Shown: positions 1-6,494 of the stretch, one piece after another
How positions within the stretch are numbered: the stretch's first letter is position 1
Layout of the letters: each line of letters begins with the position of its first letter
DNA from: Oscillospiraceae bacterium
GTDB lineage: Bacteria > Bacillota > Clostridia > Oscillospirales > Oscillospiraceae
Direction of reading: 5' to 3'
Length of the DNA stretch: 10,277 bases
Assembly (NCBI GenBank): GCA_028708585.1
Contig: JAQVYO010000050.1
Location: 1-10,277 of the forward strand
Translations under genes and position numbers: made by a program
The notes under the pieces: generated by a model
What the model saw: only the letters and a program-made list of their open reading frames with translations
The model's database searches: none
Told to the model about the DNA's origin: nothing

Positions 1-135
1 TGCCTGACAGGTGGCGAATTTGGCCGAGCAAATCAAATCTCCCTCGTTTTCCCGATCTGGGTCGTCTGTGACCAAAATCAGTTTTCCGGCTTTCAAATCT
101 GAAAGTGCTTCTTCAATTGTGTTGAATCTGAACAT
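1..135 (-). CDS. ribBA: 3,4-dihydroxy-2-butanone 4-phosphate synthase (RibB, probably bifunctional RibBA), 5' part only
   Basis: The first 45 codons of a gene that runs off the left edge. RibB converts ribulose 5-phosphate to 3,4-dihydroxy-2-butanone 4-phosphate, the four-carbon precursor of riboflavin; in Bacillota it is usually fused to GTP cyclohydrolase II (RibA), but the fusion cannot be checked here. The N-terminus carries the diagnostic acidic motif DDPDRENEGD at residues 24-33, where the Mg-binding glutamate lies, followed by LICSAKFAT. The ATG at 133-135 has a GGAG ribosome binding site 9 nt upstream (145-148 on the plus strand). It lies 67 nt downstream of the riboflavin synthase stop and is the third gene of the rib operon. 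RibB is certain; the fusion is inferred from the usual gene order in this phylum. Confidence 0.9.
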   Translation of the reverse strand, partial: MFRFNTIEEALSDLKAGKLILVTDDPDRENEGDLICSAKFATCQA

Positions 136-158
136 CTTGGTCGCTCCATTTCCTTGGC

Positions 159-177
159 GGACGAACGGGTTTCGTCC
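159..177 (-). other. small hairpin in the ribE-ribBA intergenic gap
   Basis: A 7-bp perfect inverted repeat, GGACGAA / TTCGTCC, with a 5-nt loop. It sits just ahead of the ribBA ribosome binding site in the transcript. There is no U run after it, so it is not an intrinsic terminator. It could shield the ribosome binding site, stabilise the downstream mRNA or be chance. Confidence 0.3.
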
Positions 178-202
178 CTTGCCGTTTAAAATTAGCTGTA
201 AA

Positions 203-850
203 TTAAAATCCGTGTTTGACGAGAAAGTCCATGGTGATTTTGCTTTCCCCGGCCCCTGGCCCCGGCGGCGCAAGTAAATGCGCAACGTATTTTCCGATGA
301 TATCGCACTCCAAATTTACCGGGTCGCCAGTTTTCTTGGAAAGCAAAATGGTATTTTCCCCTGTGTGCGGAATGATGGAAACCTGAAAGGAATCCCGGCC
401 CGTTTTCGCAACGGTCAGACTGACGCCATCCATAGCAACAGACCCTTTTTCCACCAAGTACCGCATGATTTTGGGAGGAGCTGTTGCTGTGATCCACACC
501 GCGTTGTCCTCCGGAATCAGGGAGACAATTGTTCCAACTGCGTCCACATGCCCGGAAACGATATGCCCGCCAAACCGCCCGTTTGCCGGCATGGCCCGCT
601 CCAAATTGACCTTGCTGCCCAGCGTAAGAACGCCCAGAGCGGTGCGGCTTATGGTTTCCGCCATCACATCGGCGGTGAATGAATGTTCCGACACGGCATG
701 AACCGTCAGGCAGACGCCGTTTACGGCGACGCTGTCGCCCAGCTTGATGTCGTCAAAGATAACGGTGCCCTGGATGGTGAGGCGGCAGGATTTTATCCCT
801 TTCCGGATTCCCGTTACAACGCCGGTTTCTTCTATGATTCCGGTGAACAT
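203..850 (-). CDS. ribE: riboflavin synthase (alpha subunit)
   Basis: A 215-residue riboflavin synthase, the normal length for the family. It catalyses dismutation of two 6,7-dimethyl-8-ribityllumazine molecules to riboflavin plus 5-amino-6-ribitylamino-uracil, as a cytosolic trimer. The hallmark N-terminus MFTGIIEE is present. The two lumazine-binding barrels are visible as an internal repeat: NGVCLTV at residues 44-50 in the first and DGVSLTV at 141-147 in the second, with GGHIVSGHVD at about 94-103 at the junction. The ATG at 850 has a G-rich ribosome binding site (GGGGGG) about 9 nt upstream. The start lies inside the 3' end of ribD (19-nt overlap), so translation is probably coupled. Expression should follow the upstream FMN riboswitch. 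Confidence 0.96.
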   Translation of the reverse strand: MFTGIIEETGVVTGIRKGIKSCRLTIQGTVIFDDIKLGDSVAVNGVCLTVHAVSEHSFTADVMAETISRTALGVLTLGSKVNLERAMPANGRFGGHIVSGHVDAVGTIVSLIPEDNAVWITATAPPKIMRYLVEKGSVAMDGVSLTVAKTGRDSFQVSIIPHTGENTILLSKKTGDPVNLECDIIGKYVAHLLAPPGPGAGESKITMDFLVKHGF

Positions 851-1947
851 GTTTTTGTACCCCCCAGTTTAAATTCCAGTAAAAGATCTTCGCCAAGGCG
901 GGAGACCGACGGCTGGGAAAGCAGGTAAGCTTCCGCCGGCGTTTGCACACCGGCTCCGCCCAATGGGGATTTGGCCAGCGCACCGCCAAACAGTTTAGGG
1001 GCGATATAGACCTGCGCTTTGGAAATGATCCCGCACTCCAGCGCGCTGTAATTAAGCTCCGCTCCGCCTTCTAGCAGAACGCTGTCCAGGTTCCATTTAC
1101 CAAGACGCTCCATAAGACGCATAAGGTCAATCCGTTGATTTTGTTTTTCGGCCTGTAAAACGGTTACACCAAGGTCCTGGAGCTGTTTTTTCCGGTTTTC
1201 TTCCCGAGACAGTGTCGCTACAATGGTGGGGATCTCCTTGGCAGTCTGAACAATTTTGCTGTGAAGGGGGATGCGCAGATGGCTGTCGCACACCACACGA
1301 ACGGGGTTTTGGGGATGCTCCAGGCGGCAGTTTAATATCGGGTCGTCCGCCAAAACGGTGCCGATGCCCACCATAACGGCGGCGACCCGTTTTCTGGTTT
1401 CATGCACGTGATGTCTTGCGCCTTCTCCGGTAATCCATTGGGAGCGGCCTGTAACGGTGGCGATTTTCCCGTCTGCCGTCATGGCATATTTTAAAATGAC
1501 AAACGGGCGTCCGGTGGTGATGTAGTGAAAGAAGATTTCGTTGAGGCTGTCGCAAGTTCCTTTTAAAACGCCGGTTACCACCTGAATTCCATGCTGGCGC
1601 AGCAGCAGAATTCCCTTGCCCGCAACCAACGGATTCGGGTCCATAGAACCTACAACGACCTTTGCAATTTTGTGCGCGATGATAAGATCGGTGCAGGGAG
1701 GCTGTTTCCCCTGGTGGCAGCATGGCTCCAGGGTTACATAAAGCGTTGCGCCCTCCGCCGGTTCCAAGCAGCTTTGAAACGCTTGGCGTTCCGCATGTTC
1801 TTTCCCGTACTGGGAATGAAAGCCTTCGCCGATGATGGTTCCGTTTTTTACGAGGACCGCGCCTACCAGAGGATTGGGGTTGACAAAGCCCAGTCCTTTT
1901 TTTGCAAGGGAAACGGCCCGAAGCATGTAAGTTTCATCCGTATTCAT
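832..1947 (-). CDS. ribD: bifunctional diaminohydroxyphosphoribosylaminopyrimidine deaminase / 5-amino-6-(5-phosphoribosylamino)uracil reductase
   Basis: A 371-residue RibD that performs the second and third steps after GTP ring opening in riboflavin synthesis: zinc-dependent deamination, then NADPH-dependent reduction of the ribosyl group. The N-terminal cytidine-deaminase-like domain (about 1-145) shows HAE at 51-53 and PCCHQGKQPPC at 75-85, giving the zinc ligands His51, Cys76 and Cys85 and catalytic Glu53. The reductase domain (about 150-371) has KYAMTADGKIA near 155-165 and the LLEGGAELN motif near 302-310. The frame is open 24 codons further upstream, but those codons would lie in the terminator hairpin. 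The ATG at 1945-1947 has GGAGGG 5-6 nt upstream and matches the family N-terminus. First gene of the riboswitch-controlled operon; its 3' end overlaps ribE. Confidence 0.96.
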   Translation of the reverse strand: MNTDETYMLRAVSLAKKGLGFVNPNPLVGAVLVKNGTIIGEGFHSQYGKEHAERQAFQSCLEPAEGATLYVTLEPCCHQGKQPPCTDLIIAHKIAKVVVGSMDPNPLVAGKGILLLRQHGIQVVTGVLKGTCDSLNEIFFHYITTGRPFVILKYAMTADGKIATVTGRSQWITGEGARHHVHETRKRVAAVMVGIGTVLADDPILNCRLEHPQNPVRVVCDSHLRIPLHSKIVQTAKEIPTIVATLSREENRKKQLQDLGVTVLQAEKQNQRIDLMRLMERLGKWNLDSVLLEGGAELNYSALECGIISKAQVYIAPKLFGGALAKSPLGGAGVQTPAEAYLLSQPSVSRLGEDLLLEFKLGGTKTCSPES

Positions 1948-1964
1948 TTTTTCCCTCCAATCAC

Positions 1965-1994
1965 AAAAAAACCGCCCCAAGTTTCTCGGGGCGG
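1965..1994 (-). terminator. GC-rich intrinsic terminator in the ribD leader
   Basis: Read on the minus strand, a 7-bp all-GC stem (CCGCCCC / GGGGCGG, plus-strand arms 1972-1978 and 1988-1994) with a 9-nt loop is followed directly by seven U residues. This is a textbook Rho-independent terminator. It lies between the FMN aptamer and the ribD ribosome binding site, so it belongs to the riboswitch expression platform or acts as a second check on transcription. It is the second of two tandem hairpins after the aptamer. Confidence 0.85.
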
Positions 1995-2017
1995 CAAAGC
2001 TGACGATCTGCGTTTGC

Positions 2018-2052
2018 AAAAATGCTCTGAAATACTAGGTATTTCAGAGCAT
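2018..2052 (-). terminator. 14-bp hairpin after the FMN aptamer, probable ligand-controlled terminator
   Basis: A perfect inverted repeat: 2022-2035 pairs with 2039-2052 around a 3-nt loop, and the transcript continues with UUUU before GC. The stem is long and AU-rich near the loop. In the RNA its first arm contains UGCUCUGAA, which is exactly complementary (with one G-U) to UUCAGGGCA at the 5' edge of the FMN aptamer. The aptamer edge and this hairpin therefore compete for the same partner. The inferred model is that without FMN the aptamer edge holds the first arm and blocks the hairpin, and that with FMN the aptamer folds and the hairpin forms. Confidence 0.65.
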
Positions 2053-2073
2053 GAAACAACGCGAAAACAAGCT

Positions 2074-2183
2074 TCATCTTCTTTCATCCAGACTATACTG
2101 TCGGCTTTGGAATTTCACCAAATCTGCCTTTCGGCTTGTGGGCTGTACCACCGGTAGGGAGTTTCACCCTGCCCTGAAGATGC
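2074..2183 (-). promoter_or_regulatory. FMN riboswitch aptamer (RFN element)
   Basis: The minus strand carries the strongly conserved RFN element. Its conserved blocks are AUCUUC-AGGGCAGGGUG at the 5' edge (about 2180-2163), CCCUACCGGUGGU (about 2158-2146), GAUUUGGUGAAAUUCC (about 2123-2108), and GCCGACAGUAUAGUCUGGAUG followed by GAAGAU at the 3' edge (about 2105-2076). The 5' AUCUUC and 3' GAAGAU close the P1 stem. FMN binding normally turns off riboflavin synthesis or transport genes. Here it precedes ribD and is followed by two terminator-like hairpins, which points to control of transcription rather than only of translation. Confidence 0.97.
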
Positions 2184-2203
2184 AATATTTTGTTGTTACT
2201 TTA

Positions 2204-2232
2204 TATATAGCACGATGCATTCCCTTTGTCAA
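2204..2232 (-). promoter_or_regulatory. sigma-A-type promoter of the rib operon
   Basis: On the minus strand a perfect -35 TTGACA (2227-2232) and a -10 TATATA (2204-2209) are separated by exactly 17 bp. Transcription would start near 2197, about 15 nt before the riboswitch aptamer. This gives a leader of about 250 nt before ribD. The position relative to the aptamer makes this a confident call. Confidence 0.85.
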
Positions 2233-2248
2233 GCCATTCATATTTCAT

Positions 2249-2520
2249 CTATATCGCACGGTACATGCGCCTTGCCATTTGCTCCACAGCGGTCTCCTGC
2301 CCACTCCAGAGCCGTCTTGTGCGCTTGCAAAAGGCTGCCCAGTCCGGAAGCCGTTGCGCCCCGCCCAGCAAGATAAAAACAACGGTAAAACCCAGAATAA
2401 CCCCCAGAGTGTTGACCCCAAGACGCCCTTTGCCATTGCTGTTATGCGTATGATGCCTGTCAAAAACACAGGCCAATCCTGTGCAAAAAGAAGATTGGCC
2501 TGCGTTTTACTGTTTCGCAT
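2249..2520 (-). other. ambiguous coding-like stretch between the transporter operon and the rib promoter
   Basis: Two overlapping minus-strand frames look partly coding. One starts at ATG 2520 (91 codons, stop at 2245) with only a weak GGG upstream. The other, ending at 2249, has only a TTG start (2476) with no usable ribosome binding site, but its downstream part looks more protein-like: a hydrophobic segment containing LGVILGFTVVFILL, then a charged amphipathic tail rich in Arg. The N-terminal part of both frames passes through a strong terminator hairpin, which argues against either being intact. A decayed or frameshifted small membrane-protein gene, or plain non-coding DNA, would both fit. 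I do not recognise the sequence. Confidence 0.25.
2463..2508 (-). terminator. hairpin terminator of the Bce-like transporter operon (possibly bidirectional)
   Basis: Arms 2463-2478 and 2493-2508 pair at 15 of 16 positions around a 14-nt loop. The core is CAGGCCAATC / GATTGGCCTG. Read on the minus strand the stem ends in UUUUU, as expected for termination about 55 nt after the permease stop. On the plus strand it is also followed by TTTT, so it could act in both directions, although no plus-strand gene is seen before it. Confidence 0.75.
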
Positions 2521-2561
2521 GATCGTCTGCCCTGTAAATTCATATTTTGGCGGCTGACGTT

Positions 2562-4616
2562 TTATTGTTCAGTGGTTTTCATGCCGCTGACAATGTTGTA
2601 GTAAGCGTTGGAGGTAATGCGGTAAACGAACGTATAGAACACCGCAAATACAAGGAAGCTAATAATGGTTGTAAGAGCAAACAAGGTAACGTTATTCAGG
2701 TTGAACAGCAGGAGCAGCTTGCGGATCATCGGGAACGCGAAGGCAAGATGGATCCCCGCACCGATCAGCGGCATAAAAAATACGGTTAAAAGCTGCGAAT
2801 TGATGCTCCTGCGGATCTCTTTTTTGGTCATACCGACCTGCTGCATGATTTCAAAGCGGTCCTGATCCTCGTAACCTTCCGAAATCTGCTTGTAGTAAAT
2901 GATAAGGACTGCCGCAAAGATGAACACAATGCTCAGCACAACGCCGAGGAAAAAGAGTCCGCCGAAGGTGCCATAGAAATCGCCGCGATTGGCTTCACGG
3001 CTATCACAAGAATAAGAATCAACGCCGTGTTCTGCGTTGGTATTGAAGTTTCTGAGTGTTGCGCGAAGTTTAGCGGCCAATGCAATCTGCTGATCACCGT
3101 TCAGCTGTGTGTCAAATTCATATGTCCAGTGAAACGAGATCGTGTCACTGTCTTTGCCTTCGTTAAAATTTGCAGGGCCGATCAGTTCTTTAAGGCCAGA
3201 TTCCAAATTGGGAACAACGATATACATAGACGGAACGGCGTTCATTGCAGCGTTGCCGCTGCCAATAAATTTGTCAAGATGTTTTTTCACCTGAACGGTA
3301 CCGCCGCCGTTTACAGTCAGCGTACTTGCCTGAAACTTTGCCCGGTATGCGTAGACAAGGATCTCGCCTTTTTCCAGTGTTTCTCTTGTACCCATCATAC
3401 GATTGTAATCGTCAACCGGAACGAAATACACCTGATACACATTGGAATAGGTATTTGTGTTGAATTTCTTAACGTCTGTTTCCAGGACACCATTTTCTAA
3501 CAGCCCTGAAAGAGAAGCAAAGCGGTAGTCGGTGTTGTTTTCCGGCTTGGAACCATATGCATTGCTGATCCCGAGAATGGCTTCACGCATTGCGGATATG
3601 TTTTGATCGTTCAAATCTCCCACATCCTGCATCCATGTTTCCAGATTGATTTCTTTCGGATAGCGGGTATTCAGCACATCCTCCACACCGAAATACAGGC
3701 TGGTCGTCGAAGAAATCATAACCAGCACCATTGTGGCAAGGATACAGACGGAAGCGAGCCCGGCTCCGTTTCGCTTCATCCGGTACGCCATGGAAGACAC
3801 CGAAACAAAGTGGTTCGGCTGGTAATAATAGTTCTTTTTCTTTTGGAGTATGCGGCAGAACATAACCGAACCGGAGATGAATAACAGATAGGAACCGAGG
3901 ATAACCATCACAGCGGCTGCAAAAAACCATAGCAGCGCGGAAATCGGTTCTTTAATTGATACGGCGATGGAATAAGCGCCCGCAAGTACGACTGCGCCCA
4001 GGATACCAAAGAACCAATTTGCTTTTGGCGGTTTTTCACCGGCAGAATCACTGTGTAAAAGAGCAATTGCATTCGACAGTCGAATTTGCCGCAGGGTGTT
4101 CAGAAACAGCAAAGTGAAAATAACGCAGAAAACGATGCCTGTCCTGAAAATTGCCTCCGGTGCAATGGATAACGTATAGGTTGCATCGCCCTTCAGAACA
4201 TTGACCAGCCCAAGTTCCGCGAGCTTTGACAGTGCGATGCCCGCAACCAGTCCAATAGCCAATGAGAAAGCCGCTACAATCATCGCTTCCCAAAAAAGGA
4301 TGCGTCCAATGTTCCATTTGTCCATGCCGAGGATATTATATAAACCAAACTCTTTTTTTCGTCTGCGCACCAAGAAGGAATTCGTATAAAACAAAAAGAT
4401 CAATGCGAAAATGGCGATGATCCAGCCGCCCAGTCCGAGCATGGAACGAAGTGTGCCTGCCCCGGGCAAATGGGACAACGCATCGGAATATTGCAGAAAA
4501 AGAATAATGTAATACATCATCACCATGCCGATGCAAGTCAAGATGTATGGCAGGTAAAGCGTTTTGTTTTTGCGAATACCGTTCCAGGCGAGTTTCGGGT
4601 AAAATTCTGCTTTCAT
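2562..4616 (-). CDS. BceB-like ABC transporter permease (peptide antibiotic resistance and sensing)
   Basis: A 684-residue FtsX-type permease of the BceB/VraE class, close to the usual family length. These transporters protect the cell wall lipid cycle from antimicrobial peptides such as bacitracin, nisin or mersacidin, and tell their partner kinase about the load. Ten membrane segments are visible: roughly 19-41, 58-82, 108-131, 155-174, 202-220, 228-248, 286-308, 551-575, 606-630 and 646-666. Segments 7 and 8 are separated by an extracellular domain of about 240 residues (310-550), the defining mark of this class and the likely specificity region. RRRKKEFGLYNILGM at 84-98 and EDQDRFEIMQQVGMTKKEI at 583-601 are the conserved cytoplasmic couplings to the ATPase. 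The start overlaps the ATPase stop in an ATGA junction, so the two are translated together. The substrate cannot be predicted. Confidence 0.93.
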   Translation of the reverse strand: MKAEFYPKLAWNGIRKNKTLYLPYILTCIGMVMMYYIILFLQYSDALSHLPGAGTLRSMLGLGGWIIAIFALIFLFYTNSFLVRRRKKEFGLYNILGMDKWNIGRILFWEAMIVAAFSLAIGLVAGIALSKLAELGLVNVLKGDATYTLSIAPEAIFRTGIVFCVIFTLLFLNTLRQIRLSNAIALLHSDSAGEKPPKANWFFGILGAVVLAGAYSIAVSIKEPISALLWFFAAAVMVILGSYLLFISGSVMFCRILQKKKNYYYQPNHFVSVSSMAYRMKRNGAGLASVCILATMVLVMISSTTSLYFGVEDVLNTRYPKEINLETWMQDVGDLNDQNISAMREAILGISNAYGSKPENNTDYRFASLSGLLENGVLETDVKKFNTNTYSNVYQVYFVPVDDYNRMMGTRETLEKGEILVYAYRAKFQASTLTVNGGGTVQVKKHLDKFIGSGNAAMNAVPSMYIVVPNLESGLKELIGPANFNEGKDSDTISFHWTYEFDTQLNGDQQIALAAKLRATLRNFNTNAEHGVDSYSCDSREANRGDFYGTFGGLFFLGVVLSIVFIFAAVLIIYYKQISEGYEDQDRFEIMQQVGMTKKEIRRSINSQLLTVFFMPLIGAGIHLAFAFPMIRKLLLLFNLNNVTLFALTTIISFLVFAVFYTFVYRITSNAYYNIVSGMKTTEQ

Positions 4617-5377
4617 TGCTTGTCACCGCCTGTCGCAAGTGCGGTCAGGGCATCGGAAACCTTTTGATACAGTTGCTCGTTGGTATCGTTTCCACGATAG
4701 ATCTGATGGAACACTTCACCGTCTTTAATGAACAGCACACGCCCCGCGTGGCTTGCGGCTCGGACCGAATGTGTAACCATCAGGATTGTCTGCCCGCTTT
4801 TATTGATCTCCCCGAAAAGCCGGAGCAGCTCGCTGGCCGCCCTGGAGTCGAGAGCGCCCGTAGGTTCGTCCGCCAAGATCAGTCTGGGGTTGGTAATAAG
4901 CGCCCGCGCGACGGCGGCTCTCTGCTTTTCCCCTCCGGAAACTTCATAGGGATATTTTTTTAGAAGCGCCGTAATGCCCAGCTGTGCCGCAATCGGTTCA
5001 AGGCGGGAGCGCATTTCCTGATAGGGTTTTCCCGCAAGAACCAATGGCAGATAGATATTATCTTCCAAAGAAAAGGTATCAAGCAGGTTGAAGTCTTGAA
5101 ATACAAAGCCCAGGTTATCGCGGCGAAACGCCGCAACGGAAGACTCTTTGATTTTGGTTAGGTCTTTTCCATCCAGCAGTACCGTACCGTTGGTCGGCTG
5201 GTCGAGCGCCGCCAGAATATTGAGCAGTGTTGTTTTGCCGGAACCGGATTCCCCCATGATAGCGACATATTCGCCTTCCTCAACACTGAAATTTACATTT
5301 TTAAGCGCTTCAACTTTGCTGCCGCCGAAACGGGTGGTATATACTTTCTTCAGTCCGTTTGCTTCCAAAATACCCAT
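4613..5377 (-). CDS. BceA-like ABC transporter ATP-binding protein
   Basis: A 254-residue ABC ATPase of the MacB/LolD/BceA class that powers the permease encoded next. All motifs are intact: Walker A MGESGSGKTT at 41-50, Q-loop Gln94 in FVFQDFNLLD, signature VSGGEKQR at 146-153, Walker B LILADEPTGALD at 166-177 and switch His203 in MVTHS. The frame is open for ten more codons to an ATG at 5407. The start at 5377 is preferred because AAAGGAGA lies 9 nt upstream, the protein then begins MGILEANGLKKVY as in relatives, and the upstream ATG overlaps the probable transcription start. The stop overlaps the permease start by 4 nt. Expression is probably induced by the neighbouring response regulator through the inverted repeat at 5469-5484. 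Confidence 0.95.
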   Translation of the reverse strand: MGILEANGLKKVYTTRFGGSKVEALKNVNFSVEEGEYVAIMGESGSGKTTLLNILAALDQPTNGTVLLDGKDLTKIKESSVAAFRRDNLGFVFQDFNLLDTFSLEDNIYLPLVLAGKPYQEMRSRLEPIAAQLGITALLKKYPYEVSGGEKQRAAVARALITNPRLILADEPTGALDSRAASELLRLFGEINKSGQTILMVTHSVRAASHAGRVLFIKDGEVFHQIYRGNDTNEQLYQKVSDALTALATGGDKQ

Positions 5378-5409
5378 AGTGTTTTCTCCTTTGATTGATT
5401 TCTGCACTT

Positions 5410-5415
5410 ATGATA
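5410..5415 (-). promoter_or_regulatory. putative -10 box of the transporter (bceAB-like) promoter
   Basis: On the minus strand TATCAT matches the -10 consensus at five of six positions, about 30 nt ahead of the ATPase start. The 17-bp-upstream position holds no recognisable -35 (TGGCGT). A poor -35 is what one expects of a promoter that needs an activator, here the response regulator bound upstream. Confidence 0.4.
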
Positions 5416-5447
5416 ACAAAAACGGGAAAAATACGCCATCGAACTGG

Positions 5448-5484
5448 CTTACATTTCCCGCCTGATTTCTTACATTTTTGTAAG
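5448..5484 (-). promoter_or_regulatory. BceR-type operator: inverted repeat plus a half-site
   Basis: A perfect inverted repeat CTTACA-TTTT-TGTAAG occupies 5469-5484 between kinase and ATPase. It fits the TNACA-N4-TGTAA pattern described for BceR-like regulators of Bacillota. A further CTTACA at 5448-5453 lies exactly 21 bp (two helical turns) away on the promoter side, and could be a second, weaker binding half-site. This is the expected place for the regulator to activate the transporter genes. Confidence 0.7.
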
Positions 5485-5487
5485 AAG

Positions 5488-6477
5488 CTATTCGGCATCT
5501 AATTTGTACTGATCTAAATGGATAGAGACAATCGTTCCGCCGCCGGGGGAGGAATGGGCTGCAATCGTATGTCCGAGTTTTGTGCAGATGATCCTGCAAA
5601 GGTACAAACCGATACCGCTGGCCTTTTTATCGCTGCGGCCATTATATCCGGTGTATCCCTTTTCAAATATGCGCGGTAAATCTTCAGGGGCGATCCCAAT
5701 ACCGGTGTCCTCAACACACAGCGTTTTTGGCTCCTGCAAATAAATTTTCACAGCTCCCTTTGGCGTGTATTTCAGGGCGTTGGAAAGCACCTGTTCAATG
5801 ACAAAGGAAAGCCATTTTTCATCTGTAATGACCGCTGCGCGGATAGGCTCATATTCCAAGCGGATTTTTCTTCCGATAAATTCCCCCGCGAATTTCTTGA
5901 CTGACTGCCGTATGATCGGATTCAAATCATATTCTTTGATAACATAATCGGTGGAAGAGGACCCCAGCCGCAGGAACGCAAGCACCATTTCAACATATTG
6001 CTCAATACGGAAAAGGTCGGCCGACAGCTTTCGGGATAGAGCCGAGTCTTCATTTTGCAAGGTCAATTTCATCGAGGAAATCGGCGTTTTGATTTGATGC
6101 GCCCATACGGTATAGTAGTCGATCATATCCGTATAGCGATTATTCATAGCCGTTTCAAGCTGCGTTTGCTCTGCTTGGAGCAAACGAATAATTTCTTGGT
6201 AGTCCGCATCCTCCATTCCGTCGATGACAGGAAAAGAGAAAATCATAGAGGCGGACAGCTTGCGCATATCGGATAGTGTCCGATGCTTTTTCCGGACTCT
6301 GCCGAAATCTGCAAAAACAAGGATCGTACTGAGCAAGATACAGAGCATCGCGGGGTATCGTATGGCGTCGACCGGAAGACGATACAGCCAAAATGTAACG
6401 GCGAATATCAGGCAGAACAAGAGGAACGCCCCAATTCCTCTTTTCCGCTGCTTCAGATATAAAGAAAATAACCTCAC
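5488..6477 (-). CDS. BceS-like intramembrane-sensing histidine kinase
   Basis: A 329-residue sensor kinase. Two membrane segments (about 14-34 and 38-58) are joined by a loop of only a few residues, so there is no extracellular sensor domain. In the BceS family such kinases read the activity of their partner transporter rather than the drug itself. The H-box WAHQIKTPISS places the phosphorylated histidine at His127. The N-box is EQVLSNALKYTP (Asn233), the G1 box DTGIGI is at 257-262 and the G2 box GIGLYL at 288-293, so the catalytic domain is complete. Translation starts at GTG 6477, with GAGGGGG 6 nt upstream. The gap after the response regulator stop is 17 nt. The nearby transporter makes the pairing clear. 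Confidence 0.94.
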   Translation of the reverse strand: MRLFSLYLKQRKRGIGAFLLFCLIFAVTFWLYRLPVDAIRYPAMLCILLSTILVFADFGRVRKKHRTLSDMRKLSASMIFSFPVIDGMEDADYQEIIRLLQAEQTQLETAMNNRYTDMIDYYTVWAHQIKTPISSMKLTLQNEDSALSRKLSADLFRIEQYVEMVLAFLRLGSSSTDYVIKEYDLNPIIRQSVKKFAGEFIGRKIRLEYEPIRAAVITDEKWLSFVIEQVLSNALKYTPKGAVKIYLQEPKTLCVEDTGIGIAPEDLPRIFEKGYTGYNGRSDKKASGIGLYLCRIICTKLGHTIAAHSSPGGGTIVSIHLDQYKLDAE

Positions 6478-6494
6478 ACGATGCCCCCTCTTGG

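Noticed and set aside
192..497. Antisense and out-of-frame ORFs over ribE, ribD, the permease, ATPase, kinase and regulator genes
   Set aside because: All are shadows of strongly supported genes with clear motifs, and they lack their own ribosome binding sites.
1948..2019. 24-codon upstream extension of ribD
   Set aside because: The extension would be encoded by the terminator hairpin, has no ribosome binding site and does not match the family N-terminus. The ATG at 1947 with GGAGGG is clearly better.
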